From assembly GCA_044355095.1 (NCBI GenBank), contig JBIKYT010000065.1:1-10653 (forward strand): DNA of 10,653 nucleotides, written 5' to 3'. This document shows, in pieces, positions 1 to 7,443 of this stretch (position 1 is the first letter of the stretch; every line of letters begins with the position of its first letter). This stretch comes from Casp-actino8 sp044355095 (GTDB lineage: Bacteria > Actinomycetota > Acidimicrobiia > Acidimicrobiales > Ilumatobacteraceae). Both the position numbers and the translations under genes were made by a program. The notes under the pieces were generated by a model. The model saw nothing but the letters and a program-made list of their open reading frames with translations. It had not been told where the DNA came from and did not search any database.

Positions 1-31
1 AAAACACAAAGCCCCACCGTAGTGGGGCTTT
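1..31 (-). terminator. Intrinsic terminator after tRNA-Val
   Basis: Read on the - strand, a hairpin begins directly after the encoded CCA of the tRNA. GCCCCAC (28-22) pairs with GTGGGGC (17-11) around a four-base TACG loop. Three flanking A-T pairs extend the stem to 10 bp, and a T-rich tail TTTGTGTTTT follows. The loop with its closing pair reads C(UACG)G, the very stable UNCG tetraloop type, only in the - orientation, which supports leftward termination. The + strand also has a short TTTT after the stem, so weak bidirectional action is possible. It probably ends the tRNA transcript and perhaps the whole leftward operon. Confidence 0.88.
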
Positions 32-108
<77 letters not shown>

Positions 109-182
109 AAAAGCAGGACTACCCTACAGCCTGCGCAGGGTCGTCGCCCACCCTTGATCTTCATATTCAGGGCGAAATCGAC

Positions 183-1268
183 TCACTTCAATCGCAAGGC
201 AACTTCGTTGGCCATCAACCGACCCGCCCGAGTCAACGTGACCTGCCCATTGTTGACCTGCACCAATTCGCTCATCAGTTGAAGATCGCCCACACTAAAT
301 GAATCAACGGGCACCCCTTCACGCATCCGTAAAGCCAATTGCAATCCTTCAATGCGTTGAGCATCAACATCAAGCTCTTCGCTTGACGACTCGGCGCTCT
401 GCCCCGAATCAATCAATTCAATAAAGCGATCGGGCGTGCGCACGTTCCATGAACGACGACCGTCGTGATGGGCATGAGCAGCGCTACCAAAGCCGGCGTA
501 GTTGCCTTGAAACCAATACAAACGATTGTGCTGGCATTCACGTCCTGCCTGCGACCAGTTCGACACTTCGTAATTCTCCATGCCCGCAGCGGTCAGCAAA
601 TCATCAACGACTTCGTACATCTCTGCTTGAACATCATCATCAGGATGTCGACTCGGATCGTCAGCTAATGGAGTGCCGCCTTCGACTGTTAAGCCGTAAG
701 CCGATACATGCGTGGGTTGGAGATCGACAACCGAAGCCACAGTTGCAGCCCAATCCTTCACCGATTCACCATGAACGCCATAAATTATGTCGAGGTTGAT
801 ATCGGCGAAACCGACCTGACGCGCCAACTCAACAGACCGTTGAACATTTTCCGGATTATGAGTTCGCCCAAGTGATTGCAAAACATGGCGTTGCATCGAC
901 TGCACGCCAAAACTCAATCGATTCACTCCGCCATCGCGAAAAACCCGCAGCATGTCACTTGTGATGTCATCGGGGTTGCACTCAATCGTCACTTCAGCAT
1001 CGCCCGTCGTCGGGACACCTTCAAGAACCTTCATTAATGATTCGGGAGGCACCCGCGTCGGCGTTCCGCCACCGACGAAAATTGATGTTGCGGTCGGCAT
1101 ACCTGACTCCACCGCTCGTGAAATTTCGGTCGATAGCGAGTCAAGGTATTTCTCAATGATGTGATCACGATCAGTAAACGTGGCAAAGGCGCAGTAATCA
1201 CACCGGTGACGACAAAACGGAATATGGAGATAAACGCCATACCCCGGATTTTCAGCAGTGGCTTGCAT
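183..1268 (-). CDS. hemW: HemW-type radical SAM protein (heme chaperone)
   Basis: A 361-residue protein of the HemN/HemW radical SAM family. The [4Fe-4S] motif is CxxxCxxC at C19, C23 and C26, within IPFCRHRCDYCAF. It lacks the extra fourth cysteine of the CxxxCxxCxC motif seen in true oxygen-independent coproporphyrinogen III dehydrogenase (HemN). The SAM-contacting GGGTP lies at 66-70, and the HNxxYW motif associated with heme binding in HemW is intact at 247-252. HemW is known to bind heme and help load it onto membrane respiratory enzymes, so a heme-trafficking role is more likely than the decarboxylation reaction often annotated. The start ATG overlaps the bldD stop by one base (TAATG), which suggests translational coupling. 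Length is close to family norms and no damage is visible. Confidence 0.93.
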   Translation of the reverse strand: MQATAENPGYGVYLHIPFCRHRCDYCAFATFTDRDHIIEKYLDSLSTEISRAVESGMPTATSIFVGGGTPTRVPPESLMKVLEGVPTTGDAEVTIECNPDDITSDMLRVFRDGGVNRLSFGVQSMQRHVLQSLGRTHNPENVQRSVELARQVGFADINLDIIYGVHGESVKDWAATVASVVDLQPTHVSAYGLTVEGGTPLADDPSRHPDDDVQAEMYEVVDDLLTAAGMENYEVSNWSQAGRECQHNRLYWFQGNYAGFGSAAHAHHDGRRSWNVRTPDRFIELIDSGQSAESSSEELDVDAQRIEGLQLALRMREGVPVDSFSVGDLQLMSELVQVNNGQVTLTRAGRLMANEVALRLK

Positions 1269-1825
1269 TAACTACTCGTCGCTGGCTTAAAAAGGATGCC
1301 CAGTTCTTCAAGATGACCGCGCACATCGTCAATTGCCACATCAAGCATGACGGCAATCGCGCGCACATCATCGGCCCGAACCGTGAGCACCTTGCCGTTG
1401 AAGTCGCCGCGCTGAACTTGAATCATTGTCAGGTACCGCGACAGTGTGGCGAAACTCGGCCCATCAATCGCAGCCAACTTCACCAAGTCGATAGCCAATT
1501 TCTTCGAGTCTGAGACTGATCGCCCATCAGCTAGTTGCACATCTCTCGGCAATAGTTGCTCAATCGGCACATCATAAAAATCCGCAAGTCGCCGCAGACG
1601 AGGCAACGAAATTGACCGCTCCCCCCGCTCGTAAGCGCCAAGAACGGACGCCTTAAATTCATCCTGCGAATTTGACTCAACTTCTTGCAAAGACAATTTC
1701 TTCTGCCGACGTATTGAACGGAGTCGATCGCCAACTCGAACGTTGTAGGCCAGCGACTCTGCATCATTTTCGTCAATGTCAGATGAACGACCAGACTTCT
1801 TTGAGACGACTGCCTTCTTAACCAT
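1268..1825 (-). CDS. bldD: BldD-family regulator with c-di-GMP signature
   Basis: A 185-residue protein collinear with Streptomyces BldD. An XRE-type helix-turn-helix spans about residues 29-93, with the characteristic AYERGERSISLPRLRRLADFY segment split across 64-84. The C-terminal domain carries RGD at 139-141, eight residues, then RxxD at 150-153. This is exactly the RGD-x8-RxxD signature through which BldD binds tetrameric cyclic di-GMP and dimerises on DNA. Compared with Streptomyces BldD it has a lysine- and serine-rich extension of roughly 20 residues at the N terminus. In Streptomyces, BldD represses developmental genes when c-di-GMP is high. The targets here are unknown. The start overlaps the rsmE end by eight bases, with an AAGG Shine-Dalgarno-like stretch seven bases upstream, and the stop overlaps hemW. 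No alternative start is evident. Confidence 0.9.
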   Translation of the reverse strand: MVKKAVVSKKSGRSSDIDENDAESLAYNVRVGDRLRSIRRQKKLSLQEVESNSQDEFKASVLGAYERGERSISLPRLRRLADFYDVPIEQLLPRDVQLADGRSVSDSKKLAIDLVKLAAIDGPSFATLSRYLTMIQVQRGDFNGKVLTVRADDVRAIAVMLDVAIDDVRGHLEELGILFKPATSS

Positions 1826-2510
1826 GTTGCGACCTTAAGTAAGTCAACATGACTCCGGCAGCGACTGCCGCAGTTTCAGCCCGCAAGATTCCGCCAGGCA
1901 ATGAAACACGACGAGTCATCAGATCCATTTCCTGATGCGTAAAGCCACCCTCTGGACCAATCACAATTGTTGATAGGCCCGCGTCAGGGGCCTCGCCTTC
2001 AGGGTCGGCGACAGCAAGGTGTGGTCCGTAGGACTCCACAAAGTACTCAATTGACGGACACACATCATGAATCGTCGGTATGAAAACTGAACGACTTTGC
2101 ATGGCGGCCTCGCGGGCAATCTTTTGCCAGCGCACTTGATTCTTGGCACCCTTGTCACTGTCCCAGCGCACGATTGACCGTTCAGTAATGATCGGGATGA
2201 TGTGATCAATACCTAGTTCAGTCAGTTTTTGAATCACCAAATCAGGTTTGTCATTCTTGGTCACCGAAAACGCGACCGTCAATGCGCGTGGGTTGATCTC
2301 GGTCTGCACCGTTGAATCATCAGTGGATAGCACCGCCGACATCGCGTAGTGACAGATGCGCCACGAGCCGCGGCCATCACTGACCGAAACCTCTTCACCA
2401 CTTCGTAGACGCAGAACCTTGGCCAAGTGATGAAAATCATCATCGTTCAAAACCGGCGCGTTGATATCAATCACAAACGCGTGAGCCGCGGCACGACGCC
2501 GCTCGATCAT
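1818..2510 (-). CDS. rsmE: 16S rRNA m3U1498 methyltransferase RsmE
   Basis: A 230-residue SPOUT-class methyltransferase. RsmE methylates N3 of U1498 in 16S rRNA, using SAM, on assembled 30S subunits. Landmarks in order: an N-terminal PUA-like part with HLAKVLR at 28-34; QKLTELG at 94-100 followed by ERSIVRW at 110-116; the AMQSRS stretch at 136-141; and the trefoil-knot SAM site with IGPEGG at 184-189 and ILRAETA at 208-214. All hallmark motifs are intact and the length is normal. The start ATG overlaps the dnaJ stop in an ATGA arrangement, and no good Shine-Dalgarno is seen, so translation probably depends on termination of dnaJ. The dnaJ-rsmE pairing is widely conserved in actinobacteria and other bacteria. 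Confidence 0.95.
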   Translation of the reverse strand: MIERRRAAAHAFVIDINAPVLNDDDFHHLAKVLRLRSGEEVSVSDGRGSWRICHYAMSAVLSTDDSTVQTEINPRALTVAFSVTKNDKPDLVIQKLTELGIDHIIPIITERSIVRWDSDKGAKNQVRWQKIAREAAMQSRSVFIPTIHDVCPSIEYFVESYGPHLAVADPEGEAPDAGLSTIVIGPEGGFTHQEMDLMTRRVSLPGGILRAETAAVAAGVMLTYLRSQHG

Positions 2511-3628
2511 GAGAATGCCGACTTGATTCGTGAGAAGAAACCTTTATCAGCTGGCGCAACATCTTCGCCACGCTTTTCGGCAAAGGCACGGAGTAATTCT
2601 GATTCGTCATCGGACAATCTGGTCGGCACGACCACTTTGACTATTGCGATCAAATCGCCTCGACCAGTTGACTGCAATCGAGGCACACCCCGCTTCTTGA
2701 GCACGAACTGCTTACCAGGTTGTGTTCCGGCAGGAATCAACAATGTTTCTTCACCGTCAAGAGTTTCAAGTTCAAGTGATACTCCCAGAGTTGCCTGAGC
2801 AATTGAGACTTCCACTTCTGTCACAAGATTGATGCCATCACGCTCGTACATCGCATGTGGCTTCACCCGCAAGTGCACAAACAAATCTCCGGCTGAACCA
2901 CCTCGTTGGCCAACTGCACCACGGCCCGTCAAGCGCAACGTCGAACCAGTATCAACACCGGCGGGAACATCGACTTGGAAAGTCTTTTCAGTGATTACTC
3001 GACCTTCACCGCTACATGTAGCGCAAGGAGTTGCAATGATTTGACCAAAGCCACGGCAGCGCTGACAGGCCTGCATTGAAACCATCTGCCCGAGCAAGCT
3101 TTGACGTATGCGCTGAACTTGACCGACCCCGTTACATTCCGAACATTTCACTGGCTGCGTTCCAGAACCTGCGCCCGAACCAGAGCAGTCATCGCACACC
3201 AGAGCCGTGCGCACACTCACGGGAACATTGGCACCAAAGACTGCTTGTTCAAATGAGAGATCGGCAACGACTTCTAGATCTTGCCCGCGCGGCGGACCTG
3301 CCGGACCACGCTGTTGACCAAATGGACTGCCACCGAAAAATGATTCGAAGATATCGCCGAGGCCTCCACCGCCGCCAAAGAAATCTCCGCCTCCGCCACC
3401 ACCAGCACCGGACACTCCGGCTTCACCGAAACGGTCGTAGCGAGCCCGTGAATCGGCATCGGACAAAACTTCATAGGCCTGAGCAACCTGTTTGAACTTT
3501 TCTTCGGCGCTGGCGTCTCCGGGATTGGCGTCAGGGTGAAATTGACGGGCTTTGACGCGGTATGCCTTTTTGATTTCATCGGCTGAGGCATCGCGCCGTA
3601 CATCGAGGAGTTCGTAATAGTCAGCCAT
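2507..3628 (-). CDS. dnaJ: Chaperone DnaJ (Hsp40), hrcA-linked type
   Basis: A 373-residue type I DnaJ. The J domain covers about 1-70 with the DnaK-stimulating HPD at 31-33. The glycine/phenylalanine-rich linker runs from about 71 to 112 and contains long glycine runs. The zinc-binding domain has all four CxxCxGxG repeats, at C145/C148, C162/C165, C188/C191 and C202/C205. The C-terminal substrate-binding domains follow. DnaJ delivers unfolded clients to DnaK and activates its ATPase. Its position directly after hrcA and before rsmE matches the actinobacterial dnaJ2 locus rather than the dnaK-grpE-dnaJ operon, so a second dnaJ elsewhere in the genome is likely (inference). The ATG has no Shine-Dalgarno, and a promoter-like hexamer lies 10 bases upstream. 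Confidence 0.96.
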   Translation of the reverse strand: MADYYELLDVRRDASADEIKKAYRVKARQFHPDANPGDASAEEKFKQVAQAYEVLSDADSRARYDRFGEAGVSGAGGGGGGDFFGGGGGLGDIFESFFGGSPFGQQRGPAGPPRGQDLEVVADLSFEQAVFGANVPVSVRTALVCDDCSGSGAGSGTQPVKCSECNGVGQVQRIRQSLLGQMVSMQACQRCRGFGQIIATPCATCSGEGRVITEKTFQVDVPAGVDTGSTLRLTGRGAVGQRGGSAGDLFVHLRVKPHAMYERDGINLVTEVEVSIAQATLGVSLELETLDGEETLLIPAGTQPGKQFVLKKRGVPRLQSTGRGDLIAIVKVVVPTRLSDDESELLRAFAEKRGEDVAPADKGFFSRIKSAFS

Positions 3629-3638
3629 AATCGTCGCA

Positions 3639-3667
3639 ATTCTACAAAGGTTATTTTTCGATCACGA
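3639..3667 (-). promoter_or_regulatory. Possible promoter for dnaJ-rsmE-bldD-hemW
   Basis: In the 43-base hrcA-dnaJ gap the - strand shows TAGAAT (3644-3639), a five-of-six match to the -10 consensus. A weak -35-like TCGTGA (3667-3662) lies 17 bases upstream and an A-rich spacer separates them. The -10 element ends 10 bases before the dnaJ ATG, so a transcript from here would have almost no 5' leader, which fits the missing Shine-Dalgarno. No CIRCE inverted repeat is present in the gap. The -35 is poor, so this is tentative. Confidence 0.35.
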
Positions 3668-3671
3668 CTGC

Positions 3672-4667
3672 TTAGCTCTCGCCGAGTCGTCGACCCAATC
3701 GGTCTGAAACAACCTCAACGGTCGCAAGTGCTTGCGGATAGTCCATACGGGTTGGCCCAAGTACCCCGATCGTTCCGAGTTGTTCACCGTCAACCACAAC
3801 TGGCGCCACCACGACCGAGCAACTCGCCAGTGGTTCAATGCCATGTTCCGCACCAATGGACACGCTGAGGCCGCGATCAAGGATGTCTCGCACCAAGGTC
3901 ACGACCAAGTACTGCTGCTCTAACGTCTGCAACACCTGTCGCACGACATCAACCGCATCAAAAGCCGACGCCATGGATGACGCTCCACCAACAAACACCG
4001 AGTCATCCTCACCGACATGACGAAGTGCGGCATTTGCTTTCTGACAAATGGAGTCAACTCCAGCGTCGCCACTCAACGGAATTTCGCGTGATCCGGCCAA
4101 CGCATGACCGACGAGGTGTCGTTGCATGTGAACAGTTGCGGCCCCAAGGCGAGTTTCAGAGACCTCGGCATCAAACTCAAGGTGCTCGCTTTCGACTGAA
4201 CCATTCGACATCACGGCGACCACCATGGCTTGACGCGCTGAAAGTCCAACAACTTGAACCGCACGAACTTCGGCACGTTCAACCTTGGGACCGAGAACCA
4301 CTGATGCGTAATTAGTGAGACCCGCAACCAGGTGCGATGTACGTGCGAGCAGTTCTTCCATTCGACCATGCGCACCATCAAAGAAATCACGAACCTGACC
4401 GACCTTGACATCGTCGAGACGACCAGGCTGGCTGAGATGGTCAACGAAAAACCGGTAACCCTTGTCGGTTGGGATGCGTCCAGCCGAGGTGTGCGGCTGA
4501 GCCAAGAAACCTTCTTGCTCAAGAACCGCCATTTCATTACGTACCGTGGCCGAAGAAACATTGATGTCAGGCGCGGTCGCAATATGGGTTGAGCCAACGG
4601 GCTGGCCGGTGCCGATGTATTCCTGCACCACAGCTCGCAGAATTGCGGTCTTCCGATCGTCCAACAT
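3672..4667 (-). CDS. hrcA: Heat-shock repressor HrcA
   Basis: A 331-residue HrcA, close to the usual 340. The N-terminal winged-helix DNA-binding domain (about 1-75) contains SSATVRNEMAVLE (38-50), followed by the family hallmark PHTSAGRIPTDKGYRFFV (58-75). The remaining part is the GAF-like inducer domain. HrcA represses chaperone genes by binding CIRCE (TTAGCACTC-N9-GAGTGCTAA) and is kept folded by GroEL. I found no CIRCE upstream of hrcA or dnaJ, so its targets are presumably elsewhere, such as groES/groEL. The ATG has no Shine-Dalgarno. A -10-like TAGATT (4682-4677) sits nine bases upstream but has no recognisable -35. The gene follows phr after 34 bases. Confidence 0.96.
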   Translation of the reverse strand: MLDDRKTAILRAVVQEYIGTGQPVGSTHIATAPDINVSSATVRNEMAVLEQEGFLAQPHTSAGRIPTDKGYRFFVDHLSQPGRLDDVKVGQVRDFFDGAHGRMEELLARTSHLVAGLTNYASVVLGPKVERAEVRAVQVVGLSARQAMVVAVMSNGSVESEHLEFDAEVSETRLGAATVHMQRHLVGHALAGSREIPLSGDAGVDSICQKANAALRHVGEDDSVFVGGASSMASAFDAVDVVRQVLQTLEQQYLVVTLVRDILDRGLSVSIGAEHGIEPLASCSVVVAPVVVDGEQLGTIGVLGPTRMDYPQALATVEVVSDRLGRRLGES

Positions 4668-4701
4668 GACATTTGTAATCTAGCGCACCAAACCCGATGG
4701 C

Positions 4702-6084
4702 TCAGGTCCCTTCAACACCCATGGCCTTATAGCGAGCCAGAGCCTCATCACGTTCGGCGTGATGGTCAACAATCGGTGCCACATAACCGATCGGGACCCC
4801 GGCCCCCTTGCGTTTGCTGTCATGAGGAGCATGGATCAGAGAACTTGGTAGTGACGCAAGTTCAGGAACAAAGCGACGCACATAGTTACCTTCGGGGTCG
4901 TAGCGCTCACCCTGCAACATCGGGTTAAACACTCGGAAATACGGCGCTGCATCAGTTCCGGTACCAGCGGTCCACTGCCAGCCATGTGCGTTACTCGCCA
5001 AGTCGCCATCAACAAGATGCTTCATAAAGAACTTGGCACCCCACTGCCACGGCAGGTGCAGATCTTTCACCAAAAAACTGGCAACGATCATGCGCACCCG
5101 ATTGTGCATCCATCCTGTTTGCACCAATTCGCGCATGCCCGCATCGACGATCGGATAACCCGTTTCGCCACGGCACCACGCGGCAAATCGTTCTTCTGCG
5201 ACTGGTCCAGAATCATGAACTAAACCGTCAAGTTTGCGATTCAGGTTCTTCCAACCTGTGTCAGGAAATCGAAACATCACATCGGCATAAAACTCGCGCC
5301 ACGCCAGCTCGCTGCGATACACATCATGTGATTTGCTCGGCACCAAATCTGCCAACAATTGACGCGGGTGCACAATGCCCCAACGCAAAGCCGCCGACAG
5401 ACGACTCGACCCATTCACAGACGGATCGTTGCGCCGATCTGAATATCCATCAAGACCTTCTTCACCGCGATGACGATATTCATTCCACTGATCAAGAACT
5501 GCCTCTTCATTAGACGGCGGTAAATCAAATTCAATGTCGGGTCGCTTCGGAGGACCTTCACACTTAATCGTGGGTGCTCCATACCACTGCGGATCACGTG
5601 GTGCGTCCTGCGGAGCCATCCAGCCAGCAGCCAACCAACGTTTTGAAAATGGCGTGAACACCGAATACGAGAGCCCGTCGTCTTTCGTCACAATGCCTGG
5701 ATCAACTGCATAAGACGAACTCACGCCGTGCAGTCGCTTGCCAACACTCTTCAGCCTGGCACCAACCTCGGCATCGCGACGGCGACCATAAGGAGCGAAA
5801 TCACGAGCGACATATACATCATCGACTCCCACTTCTTCAGCAAGCGCAACAATCACGTCAACAGGATCACCATGTCGGTACACCAAGGCTCGACCCATTG
5901 AATTATCAAGAGCGTTCAGTGCATCACACATGTACGCAACACGTGGAGCGCCAGAATTCTTGAGCAAGTTCGGGTCAACGACAAAAACCGGAACAACATC
6001 AGAGTGATCGGCTAATGCACGAAGCAATGCTGGGTTGTCGGTGAGTCGTAAATCACGACGAAACCACATAATCGCACGAGACAT
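4702..6084 (-). CDS. phr: Class I CPD photolyase
   Basis: A 460-residue DNA photolyase/cryptochrome family protein. It would repair cyclobutane pyrimidine dimers using blue light and reduced FAD. The N-terminal antenna domain begins MWFRRDLRLTDNPAL (6-20). The FAD-binding domain includes YSDRRNDPSVNGSSRLS (214-230), ELAWREFY (259-266), TGYPIVDAGMREL (308-320), TGWMHNRVRM (323-332) and the GWQW-TGTDAAPYFR block (368-384). N365 aligns with the flavin N5-contacting Asn of E. coli Phr (N378), and W369 and W346 with W382 and W359. No Trp is present where E. coli has W306. The antenna chromophore cannot be told from sequence by eye. An AAGGG stretch lies six bases before the ATG, and hisD ends nine bases upstream. 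A repair enzyme is much more likely than a signalling cryptochrome. Confidence 0.93.
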   Translation of the reverse strand: MSRAIMWFRRDLRLTDNPALLRALADHSDVVPVFVVDPNLLKNSGAPRVAYMCDALNALDNSMGRALVYRHGDPVDVIVALAEEVGVDDVYVARDFAPYGRRRDAEVGARLKSVGKRLHGVSSSYAVDPGIVTKDDGLSYSVFTPFSKRWLAAGWMAPQDAPRDPQWYGAPTIKCEGPPKRPDIEFDLPPSNEEAVLDQWNEYRHRGEEGLDGYSDRRNDPSVNGSSRLSAALRWGIVHPRQLLADLVPSKSHDVYRSELAWREFYADVMFRFPDTGWKNLNRKLDGLVHDSGPVAEERFAAWCRGETGYPIVDAGMRELVQTGWMHNRVRMIVASFLVKDLHLPWQWGAKFFMKHLVDGDLASNAHGWQWTAGTGTDAAPYFRVFNPMLQGERYDPEGNYVRRFVPELASLPSSLIHAPHDSKRKGAGVPIGYVAPIVDHHAERDEALARYKAMGVEGT

Positions 6085-6093
6085 AACGAGCCC

Positions 6094-7443
6094 TTACAAG
6101 TCGGGGAAACGCAAACGAATTGCGTTTCCATGCGCTGGGAAACCTTCAATATCGGCAAGAGCCAGAACTGTTGGCGCCAAACGACGTAATGCCGCATTAT
6201 CGGCGCGGGCAATCGCGGTGCGCTTCAAAAACGCCTCAACGGTGACTCCACTCGTCACTCGCGCATACCCATTAGTTGGCAATGACGCTGGTGGACCCAA
6301 AACGAAGTTGCCCGCAGAAAACGGTGTGTCTTGTCCAAGCAGAATTTCGCCAGCATGCACGAGCATCTCGATGACCGACTCTTCAACATCGGCGCGTACA
6401 ACTAATTGCAAATGTTCTGGCGCAAACTCATTAGCGACGAGCGCAGCCTCGGTCATATCTTTCACCAGGACGCAGCCACCGTTGATACCAAGCGAAGACG
6501 CCGCAGCTTCGGCTCGCACCTCAGGCAATAACGCAATCTGCTTCACTAATTCAACTTCGGTTGCGGCAGCCAACGAGACACTCGTCGTAATCAACAAGGT
6601 GCAACTATCGGTGCCGTGCTCGGCTTCAATCAACAAGTCGGCAGCTAAACGAACTGGGTCGGCTGAATCGTCAGCAATGACAACGCTTTCGGTTGGCCCA
6701 AGCGCCATTTGTGTCGCGGTTCCGTAGCGCTGCACCTCAAGTTGCGCGACGGTGACCGGCAACGAACCTGGTCCCATCAGTTTGACCACTCGCGGAATTG
6801 ATTCGGTTCCAAAGGCCAGCGCGGCTACGCCGGCAGGACCATTCACCCGAAAGATTTCTCGCAAACCAAGTTCACGAGCCACGGTGATGACCACTGGGTC
6901 GACCGCACCATTGGCGCCCGGCTGCGGTGGCACGACAACTGCAATGTTCTTCACGCCAGCCACAACTGCTGGCGTGCCGAGTTGTGCGAGAACACTTGGG
7001 TAACTGGCTTTGCCGCTTGGGCAGAACAAACCGGCCGAGGCAATTGGGCTCACGCGCTCACCCACCATCAACCCTGGATCGCTTTCAAATTGCCAATTGC
7101 CAAGATGGGTCAAGAGTTGCTCATTGAACCGACGAATGTGGTCAACCATGTCGGCAATGGCAACACGCAATGCTGGATCAACTTTGCTCGGGGCCGATTC
7201 CCATTCGTCATCGCCGACGCGTAGACCCGATGGCGTCACCGAGACTTTGTCGAACTTGGCGAGAGCATCACACACTGCGGCATCGCCCCGTTCACGAACG
7301 TCAAGAACCAAGGCTGAAATCTGCTCGCGCAGTTCGGTGGTGATGACCTTGTTCAGATCACGATCAACCAACGCCGAACGTTGAGCCGCATCAAGTTGCG
7401 ACCATGTCAATTGACGAAGTACCGAAGAACGCGACATCGCCAC
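6094..7443 (-). CDS. Divergent HisD-family (histidinol dehydrogenase-like) dehydrogenase
   Basis: A 449-residue protein with the full HisD fold, including PSGKASYPSVLAQLG (142-156), FGTESIP (211-217), GPTESVVIAD (249-258), EAEH (273-276), NEFAPEHL (338-345) and EGFPAH (433-438). HisD oxidises L-histidinol to histidine in two NAD+-dependent steps. Catalytic Glu and His are kept (E343, H344), as are zinc ligands H276 and H438. By alignment to E. coli HisD, ligand Q259 becomes E273 and ligand D360 becomes N379. Substrate-site H367 becomes A386, and the GPGN motif reads GPGS (224-227). No other his gene is adjacent. It may be a true but unusual HisD or a paralogue with another alcohol substrate. 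The ORF opens with GTG directly after the MFS stop; an ATG two codons later (7437) is an equally good start. Confidence 0.82.
   Translation of the reverse strand: MAMSRSSVLRQLTWSQLDAAQRSALVDRDLNKVITTELREQISALVLDVRERGDAAVCDALAKFDKVSVTPSGLRVGDDEWESAPSKVDPALRVAIADMVDHIRRFNEQLLTHLGNWQFESDPGLMVGERVSPIASAGLFCPSGKASYPSVLAQLGTPAVVAGVKNIAVVVPPQPGANGAVDPVVITVARELGLREIFRVNGPAGVAALAFGTESIPRVVKLMGPGSLPVTVAQLEVQRYGTATQMALGPTESVVIADDSADPVRLAADLLIEAEHGTDSCTLLITTSVSLAAATEVELVKQIALLPEVRAEAAASSLGINGGCVLVKDMTEAALVANEFAPEHLQLVVRADVEESVIEMLVHAGEILLGQDTPFSAGNFVLGPPASLPTNGYARVTSGVTVEAFLKRTAIARADNAALRRLAPTVLALADIEGFPAHGNAIRLRFPDL

Noticed and set aside
113..141. Hairpins between hemW and the tRNA, including the palindrome CCTGCGCAGG and a GCAGG/CCTGC stem followed by TTTT
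   Set aside because: The stems are only about five base pairs, alternatives compete with each other, and the T run is only four bases. This is too weak to call a terminator.
183..1268. Calling this gene coproporphyrinogen III dehydrogenase (hemN)
   Set aside because: It lacks the additional cysteine of the HemN CxxxCxxCxC motif and has the HNxxYW heme-binding motif of HemW.
3076..3495. A 139-codon + strand open frame opposite dnaJ
   Set aside because: The translation is Arg- and His-rich, as expected from reading opposite the glycine-rich and cysteine-rich regions of dnaJ, and shows no protein family features.
6035..6727. A 230-codon open frame on the + strand opposite phr and hisD
   Set aside because: It lies wholly antisense to two well-recognised genes, and its translation is rich in Ser, Ala and Thr with no recognisable domain. 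It is a codon-bias shadow.
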